DNA of 64,000 nucleotides. It comes from Bog-793 sp963785415. GTDB lineage: Bacteria > Actinomycetota > Acidimicrobiia > Acidimicrobiales > Bog-793. The stretch spans positions 124,001 to 188,000 of the forward strand of contig CAWAVB010000001.1 in assembly GCA_963785415.1 (NCBI GenBank). The letters are read 5' to 3'. Shown here one piece after another: positions 29,571-38,527 of the stretch. Within the stretch, counting starts at the first letter, position 1, and each line of letters starts with the position of its first letter. The notes under the pieces are model-generated. The model saw only the letters and a list, made by a program, of their open reading frames with translations, had not been told where the DNA came from and did no database searches. Made by a program: the position numbers and the translations under genes.

Positions 29571-30842
29571 GTGGGGAAGCGCCTGATTCTGGGCGGGTCG
29601 CGTGCGCGGACCTGGATTCGCCTCCGTGCGCTCGTTCTCGCGCTCTCGCTCGGCGGTGCGACCGTCGGGGCTGGCGTCGTCGGGGCTGGTGTCGTCGGAC
29701 CTGCCGCCGCGTCGTCATCCGGCGGAGGGAGCTCCACAATCGCCGCGCTCGAGCAGCGAATCGCCGCCGATGGTGTCGCCGCGAAGCAACTCGTCACCCG
29801 TTACGACAAAGACGAGGCGCGAGAGGCCGCGATCAAGAGGCAACTGGTGAAAGTCAGTCGTGAGCTCGTGCGTGGTCGTGCCGCCAAAGCGATGCTTGCC
29901 CGGAGGCTCCGCCAGATCGCCATCGAGTCCTACGTGAACTCCGACAGCTCGGGGGCGGTCGCGGACGTGCTTGACGTGCCGAGTGATCTGTCGAGCGTCG
30001 CCGCGGTCTACACCGAGGTCGCCACGAACGAGCTGAGCACGACAGCGACGGGCTACGAGGCCGACGAGTACCTCGTGACGGAGGACCAAACCCGTCTTCG
30101 CAACGAACAGAGGGCTGTCGAGGCCACGTTGCGCGCGCTCCTTCCGGACCGCGTCGCTGCCGAAGCGGCGGTGGCGCGAGACGAGGCGTTGCTCCAGAAC
30201 GCCCGGGGTGATGTCCGCACCGCGCTCGCCGCGGACACAAAGAAGGATGCCGCGATCGACGCGGCCGCCGAGGACAAGCTCGCCAACCAGAAGATTCCCG
30301 TCTCCGCATCCTCACTCGACCCCGTTCCCACTCCCACGGCCACGCCGTCGTCGGGACCGTCGGGCTACGTCAACCCCCTGCGGGGCGTCGCCGCCCTCTA
30401 CCCAGAGCGCATCGACCAGGGAGTCGACTACGCCGGTTATGGGCCGATCTACGCGCTCGGCGACGGAACGGTGCTCAGCACGGTGAACGGCGGCTGGCCC
30501 GGGGGGACGTACATCACGTACCGCCTGAGCGACGGACCGGCGGCGGGCCTTGTCGTCTACGCCGCGGAGGATATTGAGCCGCTCGTTCAGGCCGGGGAGT
30601 CGGTGACGCCGAACACGGTTCTCGGCACCGTGTACGAAGGACCCGACGGCATCGAGACCGGCTGGGCGGACAACGGCACGGGCGACACGATGGCAAGGGA
30701 CGCCTCCCAGTTCTACGGCTGGAACTCGACGGCGTTCGGGGCGAACTTCTCGGAACTTCTCGTTTCCCTGGGAGCCCCTGGGGGCGTCCCGCAGAACGAC
30801 CCGTTCACCGGTGTGGTGCCATCGGACTGGCCGACCTGGTGA
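29571..30842 (+). CDS. Secreted coiled-coil protein with degenerate M23 (LytM) domain
   Basis: A 423-residue exported protein. After GTG 29571 there is a basic N-terminus and a hydrophobic segment (LRALVLALSLGGATVGAG) forming a signal peptide that ends near AAA. Residues 55-240 are charged helices, probably coiled coil as in EnvC/NlpD-type amidase activators. The C-terminal part resembles an M23 fold (GVDYAGYGPIYALGDGTV), but the first zinc His is Gln in RIDQGVD and the HxH motif is absent (IETGWAD). It is therefore probably a non-catalytic activator or binding protein. The signal peptide decides the start; the longer frame from 29328 lacks support. Confidence 0.75.
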   Translation: MGKRLILGGSRARTWIRLRALVLALSLGGATVGAGVVGAGVVGPAAASSSGGGSSTIAALEQRIAADGVAAKQLVTRYDKDEAREAAIKRQLVKVSRELVRGRAAKAMLARRLRQIAIESYVNSDSSGAVADVLDVPSDLSSVAAVYTEVATNELSTTATGYEADEYLVTEDQTRLRNEQRAVEATLRALLPDRVAAEAAVARDEALLQNARGDVRTALAADTKKDAAIDAAAEDKLANQKIPVSASSLDPVPTPTATPSSGPSGYVNPLRGVAALYPERIDQGVDYAGYGPIYALGDGTVLSTVNGGWPGGTYITYRLSDGPAAGLVVYAAEDIEPLVQAGESVTPNTVLGTVYEGPDGIETGWADNGTGDTMARDASQFYGWNSTAFGANFSELLVSLGAPGGVPQNDPFTGVVPSDWPTW

Positions 30843-30962
30843 GTCCACCGGCGGGGAGGACGGTTGCACGCACGGTTGCGAGAAGCCGGTCGCGCTGCTT
30901 GCACTAGGGTGAACTGTGGTTGGCCACCCCCTGACCAGGGAGAATGGTCACGGTGTGGGCTA

Positions 30963-31037
30963 CGGGCTGTGGCGCAGTTTGGTTAGCGCGCTTGACTGGG
31001 GGTCAAGAGGTCCCGGGTTCAAATCCCGGCAGCCCGA
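30963..31037 (+). tRNA. tRNA-Pro(GGG)
   Basis: A 75-base cloverleaf. The acceptor stem pairs CGGGCTG with CAGCCCG. The D-arm contains GTTTGGTTAGC. The anticodon stem CTTGA/TCAAG encloses the loop CTGGGGG, with anticodon GGG at 30998-31000 (reads CCC, CCU by wobble). The T-arm CCGGG/CCCGG carries GTTCAAA. The discriminator is A and no CCA is encoded. The 3' half serves as the left attachment site of the following island. Confidence 0.96.
30998..31037 (+). repeat. attL: 3' half of tRNA-Pro, direct repeat with 59790-59829
   Basis: The 40 bases from the anticodon loop to the discriminator match 59790-59829 on the same strand at 37 positions (differences at 31008, 31011 and 31035). The central 23 bases are identical. 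Integration into the 3' half of a tRNA with preservation of the intact gene at one end is the standard outcome for tyrosine recombinases. Confidence 0.8.
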
Positions 31038-31492
31038 CTACTTTGTGCAGCACAGATGGTCCCCGACGGGCTCACCCTCGCCGGAAATCTTGCTGCTATT
31101 AACTAGTGAGCCGATGGCGCCGCTCCGAAGCGCGCGTGGCAACGTCATCGACGATGACGAACGTTCACCGTGTCTCCTGGCTCGGCCACGCGGCGACCGC
31201 CGTTGCACCCTGCGCCCGGCTCCAAGACCGACGGACCCGGTTCACCGAGTCAACCGCCTGACCGTGCAGCTCCGAGCGGCGCGATCGAGCTTCTGGAGCC
31301 CCACACCTTGCATCGAGTCGTCGTTTGCACCGACAAAGGGGATCGTGGAACACCTGTCAGCTCCGCCGACCAGGGAGACATCGCGTCCTTGACCCGATCA
31401 GGGTACGTCGCTACGCTCCTTCCATCCTTGCGCCACGAAAAGGTTTTCTATTCGAGTGCTCGAAGCACTGGTCGGGCCGAAAGGACAGGTAG
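31038..31492. other. Left end of the island: non-coding, with a putative LacI operator
   Basis: No gene is supported on either strand over about 450 bases. The stretch probably carries the left arm of the island. Near its right end lies TTGACCCGATCAGGGTACG (about 31389), a possible promoter area, and at 31435-31448 the putative LacI-type operator listed separately. Confidence 0.4.
31435..31448 (+). promoter_or_regulatory. Putative LacI-family operator before the GH127 gene
   Basis: ACGAAAAGGTTTTC is a near-palindrome centred on GG. Its core AAAGGTTTTC is identical to the one in the better palindrome at 33494-33517 before the binding-protein gene. The shared core and the LacI gene in the same cluster suggest a common regulator. 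It lies 45 bases before the GH127 start. Confidence 0.45.
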
Positions 31493-33466
31493 ATGAGCGC
31501 GGGACCCGTCAATCCGGTCGAGCGGAGGTTTCTTTCCCTGCACCCCATCGTCGACGGCGTTGTCGAGCTTGCCGGCGGGTTCTGGGGCGCGAGACAGCGT
31601 CTCAATCGCGAGGTGACGATTCCCTACGGGATGCAGATGCTCGAGGAGAGCGGCACCATCGAGAACTTCCGCATCGCGGCCGGATCCTCCCGCGCTGAAT
31701 ACCGGTTGCCGCTGTTTCGTGACTCGGACCTCTATAAGGTTCTCGAGGCGATCGCCTGGGAGCGAACGCACGGCCGCGAAGCCGATCAGGAGAGATTCTT
31801 CGCGTCGAGCGTCGAGGCCATAGCGGCAGCTCAGGAACGCGACGGCTATGTGAACTCCTACGTACGAGTCGTCGAGAAGGGTCACCGTTTCGGCGATCCA
31901 GCGATGGGTCACGAGCTCTACTGCGCGGGCCATCTCATACAGGCCTCTGTGGCCGACACACGTACCAGCGAAGACCCGGGTGCCCTCGCCGGTATCGCGA
32001 ACCGCTTCGCGTCCCTGCTCGTTGACGTGCTCTCCTCAGAGCATGCTGACTTCGTGCCGGGTCATCCCGAGATCGAGACTGCGCTCGTCGAGCTGTACAG
32101 GACGAACGGCGACGGCCGGCTCGTGGATCTTGCAGCCGATCTGATCGGGCGCCGGGGACGTGCCTCGCTGAGTTGGCACACGTTCGGGCCGTCGTACTTT
32201 CAAGATGACGTTCCTTTTGATGACGCGCTGACCATCCGGGGTCACGCTGTGCGGGCGCTCTACCTGCTCTCGGGGGCGACCGATCTCTACACGGAGTCGG
32301 GACGGCCAAGGCTCTTGACGTCGATCCTCGCCCAGTGGCGCGACATGGTTTCGACGAAGACCTATCTCACCGGTGGGATCGGCTCGAGGCACAAGGACGA
32401 AGCCTTCGGCGACGCCTACGAGCTCCCGCCGGATCGCGCCTACTGCGAGACCTGTGCCGCGATCGCATCGATCATGTGGAACTGGCGCTTATTGCTGGTC
32501 ACCGGAGATGCGGTCTACGCGGAGCTCATGGAGCGGACGCTCTACAACGGTTTTCTGGCCAGCGCCGGTCTTGACGGCACCAGCTTCTTTTACGTCAATC
32601 CCCTGCAGTCCCGGGAACCTTCCACCCGACAGGCCTGGTACAACTGCGCGTGCTGCCCACCGAACATCATGCGCCTGCTCGCGAGCTTTGAGCACTATGT
32701 AGCGACTCGAACGGACGAGGGTGTGCAGCTACATCAATACGTATCGGGCCGCATCCGCGCTATCCAGGGCAGCCTTGGCGCGCTCGAACTCGCGGTGACC
32801 ACAGGCTATCCCTTTGACGGCACCATCACGATACGAGTAGTGGCCGCGCCAAGTCACTCTCAAGAGATAGCCCTGCGAGTGCCGACTTGGGCCAACGACG
32901 CGCGCTGCACGCTCAACGGGCGCCCCGTGGCAGCAGAGCCGTGCGAAAAGGGCTACCTGCGGCTCCGCCAGGAGTGGTCGATCGGGGACGAGATCGTGCT
33001 CGAGCTGCCTGTACGGGTTCGCGCTATCGGTGCTGCGAACGAGATCGATGCCGTGCGCAACTGTGTGGCGTTCGAGCGTGGTCCTCTTGTTTATTGCATC
33101 GAAGGTATAGACCTCCCGGACGCCGTGAATTTACGCGGTATCTCGGTGGACGCGTCGATACCCCCAGGAGAGGAGCGGGGCTTCGGCATCGCCACTGACA
33201 CCGTTGTCGCCCTCCGGCTGGCAGGCCGCGCTGCACCTTCTCGATCGGGCTGGCCGTACGGTGAGCTCAGCCTCAACGGTTCCGGCGAGGCGCCGACCGC
33301 CAGTGCGACCGAGCCAGGGGAGCGCGCCGTCGAGGTGCGCGCTATCCCGTATTACACGTGGGGAAACCGCGGTGCCACACCGATGCGCGTCTGGATCCCG
33401 CGAAACTCAGAGTCTGTAGAGCAGTGGCCGTGCTCGCTAGCAAAGGAGGCGCCGCCCATTGACTGA
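31493..33466 (+). CDS. GH127 beta-L-arabinofuranosidase-like glycoside hydrolase
   Basis: A 657-residue protein of the size of HypBA1-type GH127 enzymes, which release L-arabinose from beta-L-arabinofuranosyl chains. The (alpha/alpha)6 barrel contains the zinc site seen in that family: Cys318-Glu319 and Cys321 in YCETCAAIAS, and Cys387-Cys388 in CACCPPNIMR. LTGGIGSRHKDEAFGDAYELP is also conserved (about residues 296-315). C-terminal beta-sandwich domains follow. No signal peptide is visible, so it acts in the cytoplasm on imported oligosaccharides. The start is ATG at 31493. The following sugar importer and the araA relic support an arabinose role. Confidence 0.88.
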   Translation: MSAGPVNPVERRFLSLHPIVDGVVELAGGFWGARQRLNREVTIPYGMQMLEESGTIENFRIAAGSSRAEYRLPLFRDSDLYKVLEAIAWERTHGREADQERFFASSVEAIAAAQERDGYVNSYVRVVEKGHRFGDPAMGHELYCAGHLIQASVADTRTSEDPGALAGIANRFASLLVDVLSSEHADFVPGHPEIETALVELYRTNGDGRLVDLAADLIGRRGRASLSWHTFGPSYFQDDVPFDDALTIRGHAVRALYLLSGATDLYTESGRPRLLTSILAQWRDMVSTKTYLTGGIGSRHKDEAFGDAYELPPDRAYCETCAAIASIMWNWRLLLVTGDAVYAELMERTLYNGFLASAGLDGTSFFYVNPLQSREPSTRQAWYNCACCPPNIMRLLASFEHYVATRTDEGVQLHQYVSGRIRAIQGSLGALELAVTTGYPFDGTITIRVVAAPSHSQEIALRVPTWANDARCTLNGRPVAAEPCEKGYLRLRQEWSIGDEIVLELPVRVRAIGAANEIDAVRNCVAFERGPLVYCIEGIDLPDAVNLRGISVDASIPPGEERGFGIATDTVVALRLAGRAAPSRSGWPYGELSLNGSGEAPTASATEPGERAVEVRAIPYYTWGNRGATPMRVWIPRNSESVEQWPCSLAKEAPPID

Positions 33467-33493
33467 CCTGGTCTGCAGGCGTAGGGTGAAAAA

Positions 33494-33517
33494 ATTGACG
33501 TAAAGGTTTTCGTCAAT
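33494..33517 (+). promoter_or_regulatory. Putative LacI-family operator before the ABC importer
   Basis: The 24-base palindrome has perfect 7-base arms ATTGACG and CGTCAAT around TAAAGGTTTT. Read as a LacI-type site, TGACGTAAAG/GTTTTCGTCA has 8 of 10 symmetric positions. The left arm also contains TTGACG, which could be a -35 box, so binding would block transcription. It is 50 bases upstream of the binding-protein start. Confidence 0.6.
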
Positions 33518-33566
33518 CCTAAAAGAGACCGACATAATGGTCTTTTGCCATTACAGGAGGTTTTCT

Positions 33567-34889
33567 ATGAAGCGAAGGTATGGGAAGGTCGGTGTCGTGG
33601 CACTCGCTGCTGCGATGCTGGTCGCCCTAATAGGGACTTCGGTCGCATCGGCGGGGACGAAGGCGGCGCACTCGACCTTCGGCGTCAACGCGACGGGGAC
33701 TGTTCACTTCTGGGTCAGGGACGCCACAAGTCAGGCCGCGGCGGTGTTGGTGCCGGAGTTCAATAAGACGCACCCGAACCTGAAGATCGTGCTGACCAAG
33801 ACGTCGCCTAACGACGACACGAGCTCGCTCGCGTCGTCCATCCGCGCTGGGGATCCACCGGACCTCGTCGGGCTGAACGACATCGACGTCCCGGAGTTCA
33901 TGTACGAACACGCGCTCCTCAACATCACGAAGTACGTGAACGCGCTGCCGTACAAGTCCGCGCTCAGCCCAGGCCACCTCGCGCTCGCGACGGTCGGGAC
34001 CCAGTACTACGGGGTGCCGTACCTCTCCGACTTGTCGGTGCTCTGGTACAACAAGGTGCTGTTCAAGGATGCCGGCATCAAAAGTCCTCCCACGACATTC
34101 GCTGAGATCGCGTCTGACGCCAAGGCGATCACCGCACTTAGCACCGCGAGCAAGCCCATCTACGGTCTTTCGTTCGCGGGCGACTGCCAGGGCTGCCTCG
34201 GCTTCGTGATGCTGCCTGACATCTGGGCGAGCGGCCAGCACCTCATCACCGGCGCCCTCGGTCATCAAAAGGCAAACATCACTAACAACGCGCCGCTCAA
34301 GGCACTTCTCAGTGTCTACGCGCAGATCTGGAAGGACAAAGAGGCACCGGCTGATTCCCAGACCCAGAACGGCACAACCTGGGGCCAGGACTTCGGCAAG
34401 GGCAACATCGGAATGCTTCCGGGCGACTACGGGTTCTTCTCGACCTTCCTCAAGGAGGGCCTGCCCGCCAGCTCGTTCGCCGACGTGCCGCTCCCGAGCG
34501 AGAACGGCGGCCACGGGAGTACCTTCGATGGTGGCGACGACTTCGTGATTCCTGCGGGAGCCAAGAACCCCTCGGGAGCATGGGAGGTTGTGCAGTGGTT
34601 CCTCGCGAAGGCGCAGCAGCTCCAGTACGCGCCCAATGGCGAGTCGCCGGTACGCACCGACATCGTCACGCCCTCGTTCATTAGCAAGTATCCATACGAC
34701 GCCGTAGCCCTTAACACGCTTAAGTACGGCTCCGTTGAGTACACCCTGGCGTACGACCAGGTGTTCAACGAGCCGGCTTCGCCGTGGTTGAAGATGTTCG
34801 ATGAGGCCGTCTACAGCGACAACGTCAGTAACGCCCTCACGATCGGGCAGAGCGGCATTCAGGCCACACTCAACTCGGTCACCTCGTAG
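33567..34889 (+). CDS. Sugar ABC transporter, extracellular solute-binding protein
   Basis: A 440-residue family 1 (UgpB/MalE-like) binding protein that captures a sugar or oligosaccharide and delivers it to the permeases downstream. A basic MKRRYGK and a hydrophobic stretch ending in SVASAG form the signal peptide. There is no lipobox cysteine, which is unusual for a Gram-positive binding protein, so anchoring is unclear. The ATG at 33567 is chosen over 33537 because ACAGGAGG lies 7 bases upstream and the signal peptide starts there. The substrate is inferred as an arabino-oligosaccharide from the GH127 neighbour. Confidence 0.9.
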   Translation: MKRRYGKVGVVALAAAMLVALIGTSVASAGTKAAHSTFGVNATGTVHFWVRDATSQAAAVLVPEFNKTHPNLKIVLTKTSPNDDTSSLASSIRAGDPPDLVGLNDIDVPEFMYEHALLNITKYVNALPYKSALSPGHLALATVGTQYYGVPYLSDLSVLWYNKVLFKDAGIKSPPTTFAEIASDAKAITALSTASKPIYGLSFAGDCQGCLGFVMLPDIWASGQHLITGALGHQKANITNNAPLKALLSVYAQIWKDKEAPADSQTQNGTTWGQDFGKGNIGMLPGDYGFFSTFLKEGLPASSFADVPLPSENGGHGSTFDGGDDFVIPAGAKNPSGAWEVVQWFLAKAQQLQYAPNGESPVRTDIVTPSFISKYPYDAVALNTLKYGSVEYTLAYDQVFNEPASPWLKMFDEAVYSDNVSNALTIGQSGIQATLNSVTS

Positions 34890-34900
34890 CAGCTAGCGCA

Positions 34901-34950
34901 GCCACCGCGGCCCAGATGGTCGGATCCCCGGACTGTCGGGTCGCGGTGGC
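34901..34950 (+). promoter_or_regulatory. Strong stem-loop between binding-protein and permease genes
   Basis: Bases 34901-34913 pair with 34938-34950 in a 13-base stem (one G-U pair) around a 24-base loop. There is no T-run after it, so it is more likely a mRNA-processing or partial-attenuation hairpin that keeps binding-protein transcript in excess, as in other ABC sugar operons, than a full terminator. Confidence 0.6.
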
Positions 34951-35030
34951 AGCGCCTTTCGATGATTCCATCGCTGAGGCTCTAGATTTGGAGCCAAGCG
35001 CGCCGCACCGCTCGGATCGGAGGTGAGAGG

Positions 35031-35990
35031 GTGGCAGCGCCTATATCGTCAGCACAGACACTGCCATCCCAGGGTCGCTCGGGCCCTGTTCCAGCGAGGT
35101 CGCGACACCAGTCGCGGGCACGTGCCCGTCGCGAGGCTCGCGTCGGGCACTTGCTCATCGCGCCGGCCATCGCGGTCGTCGGCGTCTTCATCTTGTATCC
35201 GCTCGGCTTCGGCCTGTACATCTCCTTCACCAACTGGCCACTCATCGGGCCGTATCACTACATCGGGGCCGCAAACTACAGCGCCCTCCTGCACAACTCG
35301 GTCTTCATCCAGTCGATCGTGTTCACCCTGGAGTACACGGCGATCGTGACCGTGCCGATCCTCGTGTTCGGCTACTTGCTCGCTGTCTTCGTTCGATCCA
35401 ATCGCCGCGGCTCGATCCTGTTTCGGACGTGCTTCTTCCTGCCATTCATCATCGGGCTTAGCACCTTGAGTTTCCTCATCTATGTCGAGCTCCAGCCGGG
35501 CTTCGGCACGGTCAACGTTCTCCTCTCCAAGCTCCACATCGTCGGCATTAACACGCCATGGACTGCGAGCACTGGGCTCGCGCTCACCGCGATCTGCATC
35601 CTCGTCGTGTGGTTCGCTTCGGGGCTGACGATGATGCTGCTCATGGCGGGGATGCAGAGCATCCCGGAGGAGCTCTACGAGTCGGCAGAGGTCGACGGCG
35701 CCACGTGGTGGCAGTCTGAGCGGAAGATCACCATCCCGCTGCTCCGGCGCTCAATCGCGCTCAGCCTCGTGATCTCCGTGGTCGGCTCGCTTCTCGCGTT
35801 CAACCAGTTCTTCATCATCACCGACGGCGGGCCCGGCTCGAGCACCCAGAGCGTGGTGATGCAGATTTACGAGACGTTCAATTCCTCGTTTAACGTCGGG
35901 TCCGCCAGCGCGATGTCAATCGTCCTCATCGTGGTCGTTGGCTTCATCATCTTCCTGCAGCTCCGCTTCCTCCGGAGCGACAATGCCTAA
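35031..35990 (+). CDS. Sugar ABC transporter permease, MalF/UgpA type
   Basis: A 319-residue inner-membrane permease of the CUT1 family with about six membrane segments. The EAA-type coupling loop that contacts the ATPase is seen in ELYESAEVDGATWWQSERKITIPLL near residues 216-240 (quoted here as family motif EAA-x3-G). The first 40 residues are a basic cytosolic tail. The start is GTG at 35031, preceded by GGAGGTGAG. The next permease starts within its last codons, so the two are coupled. Confidence 0.9.
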   Translation: MAAPISSAQTLPSQGRSGPVPARSRHQSRARARREARVGHLLIAPAIAVVGVFILYPLGFGLYISFTNWPLIGPYHYIGAANYSALLHNSVFIQSIVFTLEYTAIVTVPILVFGYLLAVFVRSNRRGSILFRTCFFLPFIIGLSTLSFLIYVELQPGFGTVNVLLSKLHIVGINTPWTASTGLALTAICILVVWFASGLTMMLLMAGMQSIPEELYESAEVDGATWWQSERKITIPLLRRSIALSLVISVVGSLLAFNQFFIITDGGPGSSTQSVVMQIYETFNSSFNVGSASAMSIVLIVVVGFIIFLQLRFLRSDNA

Positions 35991-36873
35991 GCAGACTTCG
36001 CCTAGGCAGACTTCCAACGCAGCGATGCCACGCCGCCGGAAGGTGTGGGGAGGGACGCCCTTTTATCTCGTGGCAGGGGCGATGATCAGCGCTATCTTCG
36101 TCGTGCCTCTCCTGTGGGAGATCCTCCGCTCGTTCCAGGCACCCGGATCGATCATCTCGCCGCCGTCCCTGAAGAGTTTTTCGAATCTCAGCTTCCACAA
36201 CTACACAGAACTCCTCAACGGCGACGACATCCTCCGCAATGTAATGAACAGCCTCATCGTCGCCGTCGCGACCGCCGCCCTCACCGCGATCGTGGCGACG
36301 CTCGCCGGTTACGGTTTTGGGAGGTTCAAGTTCCGGGGTTCGGGCATTGCCTTCGGCCTGGTGCTGCTCGCGTTCATGGTGCCGTTCCAGGCAGTCCTAA
36401 CTCCTCTTTTCCTCGAGCTGCACTACCTTCACCTTCTGAACAGCCTTCCCGGCCTCGCGTTGTTCTACTTGGCGTTCAACCTCCCCTTCGGTACCTACCT
36501 GATGCGTAACACCTTCTTGCAGATTCCGAACGAGCTCACCGATGCCGCGAAGGTCGACGGCGCTTCGGTCGTAACAACGCTCACCCGAGTGTTACGGCCG
36601 CTCGTCGTCCCCGGCATCGCGACAACTGTCCTCTACGCCTTTTTGTTCTCCTGGACCGAGTTCCTCGGCGCTCTGACGTTCACGACGAACGACTCGATCT
36701 ATACGCTGCCTGTGGCGCTCGTGAACGTCGAGTCGAGCGACACTTACGGCCAGATCAACTACGGGGTCCTCATCGCGGGTGCGGTGATCGCCATGATCCC
36801 CTGCATCATCATCTACGTCGCACTCCAGCGTTTCTACGTGCGAGGCCTCGTCTCCGGCGCGGTCAAGGGCTGA
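35983..36873 (+). CDS. Sugar ABC transporter permease, MalG/UgpE type
   Basis: The second CUT1 permease, 296 residues, six predicted membrane segments, forming a heterodimer with the upstream permease. The coupling motif is ELTDAAKVDGASVVTTLTRV near residues 185-204. The ATG at 35983 overlaps the upstream stop and has GGAG 8 bases before it; a second ATG at 36025 is possible. The ATPase partner is encoded 1.6 kb downstream at 38527. Confidence 0.9.
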   Translation: MPKQTSPRQTSNAAMPRRRKVWGGTPFYLVAGAMISAIFVVPLLWEILRSFQAPGSIISPPSLKSFSNLSFHNYTELLNGDDILRNVMNSLIVAVATAALTAIVATLAGYGFGRFKFRGSGIAFGLVLLAFMVPFQAVLTPLFLELHYLHLLNSLPGLALFYLAFNLPFGTYLMRNTFLQIPNELTDAAKVDGASVVTTLTRVLRPLVVPGIATTVLYAFLFSWTEFLGALTFTTNDSIYTLPVALVNVESSDTYGQINYGVLIAGAVIAMIPCIIIYVALQRFYVRGLVSGAVKG

Positions 36874-37001
36874 GGTCCGACGCATGCGCACAGTCGATGG
36901 AACGCAGCGAAGGGCTACACCAAGCGATCCTGCCTACCAGCGATCGGCTCGCGGCGATCAGGGCCCGATGGCAGCCAATGAACTATCTAGAAGGACATCA
37001 C

Positions 37002-37325
37002 GTGCGCAAGACCAATGAAACGCTCGAATGCCGGTTCTTGGCTGGGAGCCAGGCGCTCTACGGAGATGAGACGCTGCGCCAGGCGGCTCAGCAGTCCGGA
37101 GAGACTGTCGCGCTGCTGAAGGCCAGCTCGGAGCTCAGTGTCGGCCTGGTCTGGAAGCGTGTGCTCATTGGATCCGCGGAGCTACGCCGGGCGTGCATCG
37201 AGGCGCAGTCCACCGATGACTGCGTCGGCATCGCTATCGATGACACCCCGATCGCCGAGAGCTTCAAGCGCGAGTTTCGCTGGAACCGGGCGCACGGCCG
37301 GCTCGCCCAGGGCGTGGCGCGCTGA
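37002..37325 (+). pseudogene. araA: Internally deleted L-arabinose isomerase relic
   Basis: The first ~75 residues match the N-terminus of AraA (FLAGSQALYGDETLRQAA; VWKRVLIGSAELRRACIEA; DDCVG). The last ~25 match its C-terminus (IAIDDTPIAESFKREFRWN, where AraA ends with a similar VIDDDTR..FK..LRWNE). The ~400 central residues, including the metal-binding active site, are missing, in frame. AraA normally converts L-arabinose to L-ribulose; this 107-residue product cannot. The GTG at 37002 has AAGGA upstream and begins where AraA begins. The reading frame stays open into the LacI start (TGATG), so translation coupling may still matter. Confidence 0.75.
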
Positions 37326-38527
37326 TGGGGGACACGGTGCGCCAGAATCCAGCGGGAGAGGTGTCTCGTGCGATCCCTGAGCAAGCAGATGATGGGCCGC
37401 GGACCGGCAGCGAGCGAGCGGGCGTTGTCCGCCAAGCGCAAAAGCTCCACAGGACTCCGACTATTCGTGATGTTGCCACGCTCGCGGGCGTTTCCATTGG
37501 CACGGTCTCGAAGTCCCTGAACGGACGGAAGGGCGTTAGCAGCCGGACGCGTGCAGAGGTGATCAGGGTGGCCGAACAACTCGGCTTCCACTCGAATGCG
37601 TTGGCTAGGAACCTGCTCACCGGGAGGAGCTTCACGGTAGGGCTGATCACCAACGACAGCTTCGGCAGGTTCAGTATTCCCGTGATGCTCGGAGCAGAGG
37701 ATGCACTCCGCGCAGGCCAGATAGTCGTGTTGCTATGCGACGGGCGCGACGACGCGATTCGGGAGGAGCATTACTTACGGACGCTGCTTTCCCGTCGGGT
37801 CGACGGAATCATCGTTACTGGGCGGCGTAGCGACCCACGACCGCCGCTCTCCACGGACGTCCGCATCCCGATCGTTTACGCAATGAACGAGTCGACGAAC
37901 CCCGAGGACGCGTCGGTCTTGCCGGACGACGAGGGGGGTGGGCGCCTCGCTGTCGAGTATCTCCTCGCGACGGGTCGGAAGAGGATAGGACATATCACCG
38001 GGCCGTCGAGTTTTCGCGCTGTCGGGCTTCGCGCCGCTGGCGCGACCAGCGCCCTGGCAGACGCGGGACTCTTGATGGCCGGGGACGGCGCCCTCCATGG
38101 CGAGTGGAGCGAGGAATGGGGACGACAGGCGGCAAGCATCCTGTTGCACCAGACGCCCGACGTCGATGCCGTGTTCTGCGGAAGCGACCAGATCGCGCGC
38201 GGAGTTGCAGATTTTCTTAGGGAAATTGGCTGCAAGGTGCCCGACGACATCGGGCTCGTCGGCTTCGACAACTGGACGATAATGGCAGAGGCTTCTAGAC
38301 CGCCGCTCACGACGATCGATATGAACCTCTCCCAGATCGGGCAGACAGCCGCGCAGATCCTTCTTGCCGCGATCGACGGCCACAGCACCCACGGAACGCA
38401 GCTCGTGCCGTGTCAACTCGTGATCCGGGCCTCGACAAGGGCCCCTGACCACGCGTACAAGGGTGCGTTTCCGGCCTCGGTGTCTGCATCTCAGGATGTT
38501 CGGGTTCCTTTCGAAAAGGAGAACTGA
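37325..38527 (+). CDS. LacI-family transcriptional regulator
   Basis: A 400-residue regulator. The N-terminal helix-turn-helix is at residues 45-80 (TIRDVATLAGVSIGTVSKSLNG), after a non-conserved 44-residue extension. The periplasmic-binding-protein-like ligand domain follows: VGLITNDSFGRF, RRVDGIIVTGRR, DAVFCGSDQIARG, PDDIGLVGFDNW. It probably represses the arabinose genes and is released by a sugar. The two palindromes before the GH127 and binding-protein genes are candidate sites. The ATG at 37325 overlaps the araA relic stop; an in-frame GTG nearer the HTH is possible. Confidence 0.9.
   Translation: MGDTVRQNPAGEVSRAIPEQADDGPRTGSERAGVVRQAQKLHRTPTIRDVATLAGVSIGTVSKSLNGRKGVSSRTRAEVIRVAEQLGFHSNALARNLLTGRSFTVGLITNDSFGRFSIPVMLGAEDALRAGQIVVLLCDGRDDAIREEHYLRTLLSRRVDGIIVTGRRSDPRPPLSTDVRIPIVYAMNESTNPEDASVLPDDEGGGRLAVEYLLATGRKRIGHITGPSSFRAVGLRAAGATSALADAGLLMAGDGALHGEWSEEWGRQAASILLHQTPDVDAVFCGSDQIARGVADFLREIGCKVPDDIGLVGFDNWTIMAEASRPPLTTIDMNLSQIGQTAAQILLAAIDGHSTHGTQLVPCQLVIRASTRAPDHAYKGAFPASVSASQDVRVPFEKEN

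Noticed and set aside
30916..31392. Open frame running through the tRNA-Pro gene
   Set aside because: It overlaps a structurally perfect tRNA and has no protein-like conservation.
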